Source: Toxorhynchites rutilus septentrionalis (taxonomy: Eukaryota; Arthropoda; Insecta; Diptera; Culicidae). From it: a DNA stretch of 64,000 nucleotides. The stretch covers positions 165,342,325 to 165,406,324 of the forward strand of contig NC_073746.1 in the NCBI RefSeq assembly GCF_029784135.1, read 5' to 3'. Below are positions 56,925 to 64,000 of this stretch, piece after piece. The notes beneath the pieces are model-generated. The model was not told where the DNA came from. It saw only the letters and a program-made list of their open reading frames with translations, and ran no database searches. Each line of letters opens with the position of its first letter. Position 1 is the first letter of the stretch. The translations under genes and the position numbers were made by a program.

Positions 56925-57260
56925 GAAGACGGGGTTAGACCGTCCCCCTAAGAAAACCAATTTTCATTTAAACGTCCTTCAGGATTTCCCCTATTTGTTG
57001 TACTACATATCATTGAGTATCTAATAATCCACTACTAAAAATGTGTAACTGTTGATTGTATATCTTTTTTTACGTTTTTTCATTAATTTTTGAAATGATA
57101 AAAAATTGCTTTTTATTTCACTGGTGGGGTAAGAAGGACCACCCGCGGGGTAGAACGGACCATGACGGGGTAAGACAGAGCGATACTATTTTCAAACAGT
57201 TTAGTCTAGTAAAAATAATAGGAACAGTGTTGTCTAAGGTACTAAATGTTTAGGGTTGTT
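56925..57260 (+). repeat. Unassigned repeat with GGGGTAAGACGGACC motifs
   Basis: GGGGAAGACGGGGTTAGACC (56932-56951), GGGGTAAGAAGGACCACC (57125-57142), GGGGTAGAACGGACCATG (57148-57165) and GGGGTAAGACAGAG. It resembles decayed multicopy mosquito repeats; no ends were established. Confidence 0.45.
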
Positions 57261-57429
57261 CATAGACTACACACAAATCTCTGAAAATGCCATCAATATT
57301 CCACGTGCAGAGTTTTGCAAATATTCGTGAAAAAATTTACCAAATTGTCGGAACCTATAAGGACGATTATTCGAAAATTGTTTGTTTGAAAGTTTGAAAG
57401 AACGAGCTGCCGACTATATATTTCAATCA

Positions 57430-57960
57430 GTGGTGATAGATGAGAGTAGGATTTCGAAGTTACCGAGGAATTTGCTTGCCTTTCTCCTATGGATGTAGGA
57501 TTCGAGGATGTCTTGAAGGATATCGTCCAAATCATCAACCAACTCGCACGCCTTGGATCATCGTGAGTTCTCTTTCACTCGAAAACAAACTCAAGTTCAA
57601 AAAACAAATGGGAAATTTCAATTTTACCCATTTTCTGACGTTGAGATTTTCTCAACTAGGAAAATAACTAGGAAAAATGTTGATGCACTCCAGTCGATTA
57701 TTGCTGATTTTTCTTTCAGATTCTGGTACTTCAAAGCACATGAAAGAATTCTCCAATTTTCTCTACCCCATCCAGTTTCGATGATTTACATACTGCTGAA
57801 AACATGCAGATGGAACTCATTGAAACGCAGCGTGATTTAGAGTTGCGTGACAACTTTGAAAACCATGATGTCTTGGATTTCTACTCCAGATTTGTTCCAG
57901 AAGCGCGATTTCCAGAACTAATTTTATTACTTCTATGTTCAATCCACAAATATTTGTTCA
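57430..57960 (+). pseudogene. hAT-derived protein fragment (ZBED/GTF2IRD2-like)
   Basis: With two frame changes the plus strand reads FSFRFWYFKAHERILQF, then AENMQMELIETQRDLELRDN, FENHDVLDFYSRFVPEARFP and EL. This fits the linker before the C-terminal dimerisation domain of the hAT proteins related to ZBED5, FAM200 and GTF2IRD2, where ELIELQxDxxLRxxF and FYxxVPxxxFPxL occur. The dimerisation block itself is missing. Confidence 0.6.
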
Positions 57961-58360
57961 GTTATGAATGAAATGAAATTAAAGTCAAGGAACAGAATCA
58001 CTGACAGTCAGTCACTATCAGTGACTATCTCTCACATTCAAGTTGATTTAAATAAAATGGCTCAAGAAAGGTAGTTAGAGTGAATTCGAAACGGAGTTGG
58101 AGTATGTTTGTATTTTGAATTTTCTATATTGAAACAAACAAAAAATATTGTACAAACTTTTTGATGATTGAAAGAACGTCCAATTTAATCGTGATACCGT
58201 ATTCACATTATCAAGTATAGCCATAATTCTCGCGACTACTCTCAGCAGAGAAATTTTGAGCGAAGAAAAGTGATAACACTGCAATCGTGTAGCTCGATGC
58301 CCCCTTCACTCTCACCAAGTTTCGTGGTCCCATCAGTACTTGTTCGGTTTCCTAGCAACG
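57961..58360. other. No recognisable gene
   Basis: A TCAGTCACTATCAGTGACTA hairpin lies at 58009-58028. Otherwise nothing is seen. Confidence 0.4.
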
Positions 58361-58389
58361 ATAAAGTTCGGTCTGTACGAGAAGGGATG

Positions 58390-58775
58390 GGAACTGTCAC
58401 GTTATTGAGGTGCAGGAAAACGTCACAACAGATCTACGAGCTGCGCAAACCGTTTTCTATCAATGAACGATTCGTGTTCCGTACACTGCAACAGTATAAA
58501 GAAACAGCTAATGTGGGTGATAGAGAGGGACAGAGAGAGACATCCGAGGTCGGTACGCCTGCACAATGTTATCTATGTTGTTCATGAACGCGTTCAACGC
58601 AATCCTCTTTGGAAACAAAAGCGATCATCAGTCGAAATGAACGTACATCGATGTGTGAGTCGTTTATTGACGCCCAGATTGAAGCGAATATGTTTGGAAC
58701 GATTCAATGACTTCATTTCCGCAAATGATTGGCCATTTGCCAATTCATCGGATTATTCACAAATCTCATTGGAAT
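58390..58775 (+). pseudogene. Tc1-like transposase, N-terminal DNA-binding fragment
   Basis: INERFVFRTLQQYKETANVG followed by DREGQRETSEV matches the helix-turn-helix and GRPR-type linker of Tc1-like transposases. After a frameshift ERVQRNPLWKQKRSSVEMNV and LLTPRLKRICLERF give the second half. The catalytic domain is missing. It may be a relative of the copy at 34894. Confidence 0.68.
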
Positions 58776-58872
58776 TACCAATCGTCAAAGAATTCTTTTG
58801 AAAAGTGGCGGCGATTAACGATTGGTTTTGCGTGAAGAGATGGTCGAATAATGTTAATTCTGTATACTTGTA

Positions 58873-60131
58873 AAGGGCGAACACGAAATTATTGCGACAC
58901 ATTAACAGGGCATAACTTTTTAACCATTGGGTAAAAATCAACCAAATTTTGCACACTTTCTCATTGATGTGTATTGTCTACATGCTGTCAAACTCGAAGT
59001 CGTGTTTTTCGATTCAACGAAAATGGAGGTGAACCAACGCGAATCGAGAGAACAAATTCTTTCCAAACACCTGGAATTTCCTGACCTGTCGCACCGGCAG
59101 TTGGGAAGAATGTTGAACATTCACGATTCAACCGTCTCCAGAGTGTTGAAGCGGATCCAGGAGCGGTTGACGTTGGACCACGGCAAATGAGCTGGGAGAA
59201 AACCGGGACCGGAGAACAAAATGACGGAGGGAAAGGTGAAGCGGATGATTAAAGCAAATCCCAACGTCTCAAGCCGTGATTTGGCTAAAAAGATTGGCAT
59301 GTCGCAGAGCTACGTCCAGAATGCAAAGAAGAGAGCTGGACTACATACATACAAGATACAGAACTTCCCAAACCGCGATGAGCGGCAACAATCGACGGCT
59401 AAAACTCGGGCACGGAAGCTCTACGAGAAGATGCTGACAAAATATGGCTGCTGTGTGATGGACGACGAAACGTATATAAAAGCCGATTTTAAGTAAATTC
59501 CGGGGTTGGAGTTTTTCACCGGCAAGAGCAAGTTCGATGTGGACGACAAATTTAAGAAGAAGAAAATGTCGAAGTTCGTCTCCAAATATCTCGTTTGGCA
59601 GGCCATCTGCTCTTGCGGACTGAGGAGTGAGCCTTTCGTGACAAAGGGCACAGTAAATGGCGAGATTTCTTGCAGCAGCACGACGAAGCTCCGCTATCTT
59701 GGCCAGATTTGGCATCATGCCACTATTCTAAAAGTGTCCTGGAGTGGTATGAGGCCAATTCTGTCCATTTTGTTCCAAAGGACATGAACCCGCCAAACTG
59801 TCCGGAGCTGCGCCCGGTGGAGCAGTACTGGGCAATAATGAAGCGAGAACTTCGGAAGAGCAAGAAGACAGTCAAAGACGAGAAGGACATGTTAAGAAAA
59901 TGGAAAAAAAACTGAGAAACTGGTACCGGATGACACTGTAAAGACTTTGATGGAGGGCTTCAAGCGAAAATGCGTTCAATTTTACACTCAAGGCTCCATC
60001 GATTAACTTTTCTTTTGATTTTTGAAGTAAATATATTTATAAAACTACCCTGAAATTTTGGTTTGATTCTAAACATTATAAGAAAATTGGCATGATATTT
60101 TCGGTGTCGCAATAATATCGTGTTTGCCCTT
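58873..60131 (+). mobile_element. Second DD37E-type Tc1/mariner element
   Basis: Terminal repeats AAGGGCGAACACGAAATTAT (left) and, on the minus strand, AAGGGCAAACACGATATTAT (right). 26 of the first 28 positions are identical. It has TA at 58871-58872 and 60132-60133. It carries a broken transposase clearly related to, but different from, copies 1-3. Confidence 0.93.
59023..60006 (+). pseudogene. DD37E-type transposase pseudogene, second family
   Basis: The N-terminus has LSHRQLGRMLNIHDSTVSRV. An in-frame TGA (59188) is followed by KRMIKANPNVSSRDLAKKIG. The first catalytic Asp is in CVMDDETYIKADFK, then an in-frame TAA (59494) follows. Downstream is KYLVWQAICSCGLRSEPFV. A frameshift near 59675 leads to PDLASCHYSKSVLEWYEANS and RPVEQYWAIMK, with 37 residues between Asp and Glu. 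A further shift near 59915 precedes the C-terminus, which ends at 60006. Two stops and two shifts make it dead, yet the catalytic residues are all still present. Confidence 0.93.
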
Positions 60132-60164
60132 TATACCTTCAAAAAATGTTTTGGGTTTTTATCT

Positions 60165-61000
60165 CATTTTTGACGTAGAACTACGTCTTTCATTAAGGGT
60201 GCCAAATCAGAAAACAGGTCACGTTTTTATGAAATAAAGTTAACGTTAATAACTATTTTTGCCGTGAACGGATTGTGGCGATTTACATACTAACAGAATC
60301 GGAAATTTCCTAAGATTTGTTTAATATGTTATACATTAGAATCCCCCGGTTTGTAAATGGTTAAAATTCATGAAAACTTTAGCGTTTCCATTTTCCCATA
60401 CATTTGTTCTGTCCATTTGTGTACTTTCCCGAACAGAGCTGTCAATAACGAGCAACTTATCGACGACCAACGGAGGGGAAATCCTAGGATTTAATGTCTC
60501 CGTGAACAAAGGAAAAGTAGAAGAATGAAGGGGAATACTTGCCTAGAGTATAAACAGTGGATCTCGCTGATGCAAACTTTCATTCGGCATCGGACTGTTG
60601 AGCAATCCAGTTCACTTTGCTTTCGCTGCGCTTCGAACTAAGATTGGACCCCACCAGTGGTAATCCAACTTGGATATCGTCGTTTGGTTTTTCTGTTCGT
60701 TCTTGCGTGCTTTTCTTTCCGTGTCATACATTGGACGCTTCGCGTAGTGTGTGATGAGAAAGAAGAAGAGAAAGGCAGGCTCGAGCCCTGCAAAAAACGA
60801 ACGCATTGCCAGGGGCAATAAAATTTCGAGGCAAGCGTCATCTAATGATGCACGCGATGTTGCAAGTTTTGTCATTGTTGTTCTTTCCATGCGGTGCCAA
60901 AAATATATTGATGTAGTTATGAGATGTGGAATAATGGTGCTGGTGCAACATGTATATAATCGACTGTAGCCGAGTCTATGTCAATTGCGAAAAAAGCTAC
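60165..61000 (+). repeat. Probable GACGTAG-ended repeat with a promoter
   Basis: Starts TTTTTGACGTAGAACTACGTCTTTCAT-like at 60170-60195 (palindrome GACGTAGAACTACGTC). TATAAACAG at 60550-60558 is followed about 30 bp later by a CATTCGG segment. The 92- and 72-codon frames around 60612-60969 are Lys/Arg-rich and unfamiliar. Assignment to the P1 group rests on the terminus and the presence of a promoter-like site only. Confidence 0.45.
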
Positions 61001-61208
61001 CGGAATAGCGTTCGAGATGAATTTTCAATGCATTGACATGAAATAAATTGCGACATAAGATCAGCTAGTGTATTGCTCTGCAAGGGAAAGGATGAATCAT
61101 CAATCAATTATCGTCAACTGATTCTACAATGAAAAAAAAAAAATTTACGTTTTATTAGGAACAGTAGTAAGAAAAAAATCTTCGTGGCCCGCGACTATAA
61201 TGATAATT
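61001..61208. other. Spacer
   Basis: Nothing recognised. Confidence 0.4.
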
Positions 61209-61462
61209 GAGGGGCTCAGAATGCAAGGGGTGTAAGTTACTTGATCGATTTCTCTTTGTCAACTTTTTCTTTGATTAATAATTCAACTGCAAAAACGTTC
61301 CAATTTGAGTTTGCTATAGAATCTGATAGATGAGGTTCTGACCTACCTTTTACATTGTCAAATAAGCTGGGAATGGGTTTGCAGCTAAGTTATGACCAAA
61401 AGAGAGAGACGATGTAGAGAAATCGATCAAATCACTTACACCCCTTTCATTCTAAGCCCCTC
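61209..61462. mobile_element. 255-bp MITE, copy 1
   Basis: Terminal inverted repeats GAGGGGCTCAGAATGCAAGG and, mirrored, GAGGGGCTTAGAATGAAAGG, with the duplication AATT on both sides. Non-coding. Confidence 0.9.
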
Positions 61463-63056
61463 AATTCTAATGCGGCCACTGCTCTAGAGACACTAAAATG
61501 ACTAAAAACACGAAACAATTACACCCACCTATACATATCATCAAAATATAATAGGCTTTTGCAAGTATCGTAAAAGTTAAAAGTATAGAATCATGAAAAT
61601 TATGGACATACAATCTCACCGATGATTCAAATTGGCTGAGATGGAAACCTCCGGTTAAGTTTCACCTCGAAGGGGGAATCGAAAAACTGCTACCATAGAA
61701 GTATTTATTAATCCGATAGGTAGGGTTCAGGTGGTGTCACCTTCCCAGGGGCGGAAAAATATGCAAGGGCGAAAAAAATAACAATTCATTTTCCAGGTAC
61801 GTTACTCACAGCAATCAGTCGATTTGGTCCTGATTTATAATTCCTAACAAATTTAAGCCCATTTGATGGGAGGGAAAAAAAACTTCCATCCTCAAATCCG
61901 TAAAACACACGACGGCTTAGTCTTTATTACCATCCATAACCAATTTGGTTGATTTAAAGCTCTCCCGGCGTTTGATTTATCGGTGTCTAACTTTTCATTT
62001 TGTGTCCCCCGACAATCGCACTCTGTACTTGTTGGTCTCTGTTGTTGCGTTGCCTGCGTAGTATTTCCGGGTTTACCAGTGGGGTTTTTTTTTTCCTGGA
62101 ATTATATCCACTAGCTGATAATAAGCCCAAATCTTCTGATTGTGTCGTTTTATTTATGATTCCATGGGAGCGCATGGTGTTCGGTGAACAAAATCACCTC
62201 TCATAGAATATTATGCGTCTCCACGTGGAAGAGCTGAACCAATATATTTATCCGATCTGCACCCCTGGGAATCGCACCCAACTCGTTTCGTGTTAGATAT
62301 ACCGGAACATGTCAACGGGTATGTGATCTATGTTTTTAGTGTGCAGGAAGACTCACATCATAGAACGGGTCGGTCGGTTGCCAGAGTGCTCGGTCGTCAC
62401 ACAGCACCGTGGACAGACACTGCAAGCTGAATGGAAACATAAATCTTCCGGCACAATTTTCAAATCAACGATCCTGACAACATTTTACTGTATGGTGCAC
62501 TTGCTGTCGGATAGGGTTCAACAGGGGAGTGTTACTACTGAGCGGAACGAAACGGATCGTTCAAGTTAAAATAAATAGTGCATATGTTTACGACAGCCGG
62601 TAGCCCTCGAGAAGATGGATGTTCGGTTGAGGAAATAAGATAGAATTCAATTCCGCAAGTGACACATCAGTAACCTGAACGAAGCAGAAACAAAACATTC
62701 TTTGGATAGTATGCTTTCCCAAATGAGTTGTTAAAGTTTTATTCCCGCTCGTATAATCGGATGATTGGAAATAGTTTCTATTGGTCTTGAGTTTGATTGT
62801 ACTGTTCGAGAGGGATGGAACGAGGGGGTGAATCGATTACTTGCTGCTCCCTAGAGAAAAGTCTTCTATTTGGACATGGTTTTGAATTTTGTGGTTCGGA
62901 AAAAAGAGCATTTTATCTATAGTAATTGTAACTAATATAAACAAATTCTTAATTTTTTAATTTACTCTGAAAATTCCTAAAATTTATACTTTTTCTAATA
63001 TCTCTCCAGAATATCTAAGATTCAATTTTAATATAGTGCAATTCCGAACAGATTTA
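61463..63056. other. No recognisable gene
   Basis: Frames of 60-80 codons (61987-62206, 62330-62569) have no domain. No repeat boundaries. Confidence 0.5.
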
Positions 63057-63323
63057 AAAAACTTGTATTTTTAATTCGAACGAAAGTTTGTATTTCGTTT
63101 GGGTTGGAGGAAATATGAGCTTTTCACAGCATTTGGGAATTTTTTGGCTCAAATGTCCCTTTTGAAACCGTAATCTCACAAAAATTTTCGAAGTTTCGAA
63201 AATTCATAAAAATTCGATGTTTCACAAAGTTTGTCAAAAATGGTTTAACATTTTTGTACCCATTTTTTTAATTTTTAACATAACTTCTATTTTTAATGAA
63301 AAAATAAAAAATTAAAAATATAT
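63057..63323 (+). repeat. Fragment homologous to the hAT H1 interior
   Basis: Matches 16428-16830 with a deletion. Landmarks are CGTTTGGGTTGGAGGAAATA, TTTTCACAGCATTTGGGAAT and an AAAAAATAAAAAATTAAAAA run. Confidence 0.7.
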
Positions 63324-63578
63324 GAGGGGCTCAGAATGCAAGGGGTGTAAGTGACTTGAACGATTTCTCTTCGTCAACTTTTTATTTAGTTTATAACTCA
63401 ACTGCAAAAACTTTCCAATTTAAGTTTGCTATAGAATCCGATAGATGAGGTTCCGACCGATTTTAAACATTGGTAAATACAGCTGGGAATGTATTTGCAG
63501 CTAAGTTATGACCAAAAGAGAGAGTCGAAGTAGAGAAATCGATCAAATCACTTACGCCCCTTTCATTCTAAGCCCCTC
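63324..63578. mobile_element. 255-bp MITE, copy 2
   Basis: Same termini and interior as 61209-61462. It is flanked by ATAT (perhaps ATATAT) on both sides and inserted next to the hAT H1 fragment. Confidence 0.92.
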
Positions 63579-63589
63579 ATATATTCTAG

Positions 63590-63700
63590 ATCAGGGGTTC
63601 TCAAACTATTTTGGGCCACAGACCCCTTTTCTAGAATGAAGTCATACCTCAGACCCCTATAGCCAAATTTTTTTGAGAATCCTAACTTTATTATTTTTTC
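63590..63700 (+). mobile_element. hAT-type terminus
   Basis: CAGGGGTTCTCAAACTATTT (63593-63612) is a typical hAT left end. It is followed by GGGCCACAGACCCC and AGACCCC repeats. No right end is seen in the window. Confidence 0.6.
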
Positions 63701-63773
63701 TTACTGAATTTAATAATTATTAATTTTAAAATATTGCAGTTAGTTAAATAAGTAAACTTGACATTATTTTCCA

Positions 63774-63850
63774 TGGAGGCGATCTGGCGCAGTGGTAACA
63801 TCCGTGCCTCGCACGCAAAGGGTCACGAGCTCAATTCTCACTTCCGATAT
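63774..63850 (+). mobile_element. tRNA-headed SINE fragment
   Basis: An A-box-like TGGCGCAGTGGTAACATC (63784-63801) and a B-box-like GGTCACGAGCTCAATTC (63820-63836) sit at tRNA spacing. There is no closing acceptor stem, so it is not a functional tRNA. The body after it is unlike SINEs A and B. Confidence 0.6.
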
Positions 63851-64000
63851 CTTCCAAAAAATCAAAGTAATATGACAAACCAGCCAAAAGTTTTGAAAGT
63901 CAACATAATACAGAAAAAATATGTTCTCATCATATTCAACAAAATAAGTAGATATTAAATTTAGTAAATATCAAGTGTAATTAAGAATTATTAATACAAA

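Noticed and set aside
60550..60969. A gene driven by the TATA at 60550
   Set aside because: The Lys/Arg-rich frame downstream has no family resemblance, and the region starts with a repeat-family terminus.
63776..63840. Possible tRNA-Ala/Val-like gene
   Set aside because: The 5' and 3' stem halves do not pair and the body continues as a SINE-like sequence.

Overview
This is AT-rich, transposon-packed insect DNA. It is most probably from an aedine mosquito: it carries a DD37E Tc1/mariner family of the mosquito type, several tRNA-headed SINEs, an errantivirus-like LTR element, and one exon of a Kv-channel-interacting protein (KChIP-like neuronal calcium sensor) alone in tens of kilobases of repeats. 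Large introns filled with repeats are normal in such genomes. The species is inferred, not proven.

Layout. 0-8 kb: nested SINEs, two decayed mariner-like copies, a palindrome-ended non-coding repeat and a 1-kb tandem duplication. 8.4-9.2 kb: a GC-richer island ending in a TAA-ATG start followed by a splice donor, a candidate first exon of the KChIP-like gene. 9.5-18.3 kb: degenerate transposases, an internally deleted hAT element with an 8-bp target duplication, and a long (TA)n tract. 20.4-20.6 kb: the KChIP-like exon. 21.6-23.9 kb: a three-layer nest (old SINE, young SINE, DD37E copy 1). 24-26 kb: a LINE fragment, a repeat copy and the left end of a deleted mariner. 26.18-33.79 kb: a complete errantivirus-like element on the minus strand (LTRs, PBS, gag, pol, env, PPT), inserted in that mariner. 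34.8-36.6 kb: a Tc1-like pseudogene, a SINE and a hAT-type MITE. 36.6-41.76 kb: a large nest of inverted repeats holding TATA/initiator promoter cassettes around a LINE relic. 42.3-49.9 kb: DD37E copies 2 and 3, a SINE and unassigned DNA. 51-64 kb: hAT remnants, a SWIM-like fragment, satellite-like arrays, a cruciform-prone palindrome, an I-like LINE, a second DD37E-type family and two copies of a 255-bp MITE.

How it works together. The only cellular gene seen is the KChIP-like one, on the plus strand. A 7-nt coding stub (9159-9165) and the exon at 20423-20614 match in splice phase. No later exon was recognised, so the rest may be intron. Mobile DNA dominates. DD37E copy 2 has a full-length reading frame with all three catalytic residues and intact terminal repeats. 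The LTR element is young by LTR comparison (one substitution plus one 29-bp duplication) but has four coding frameshifts.

The most interesting signals are: the expression signals of the LTR element (slippery heptamer at gag/pol, an upstream ORF, and a phase-matched splice donor and acceptor for env); a widespread repeat family marked by the near-palindrome TGACGTAGGACTACGTCA and carrying RNA polymerase II core promoters; and the 36.6-41.8 kb inverted-repeat superstructure. All calls come from reading the sequence; no database search was run.
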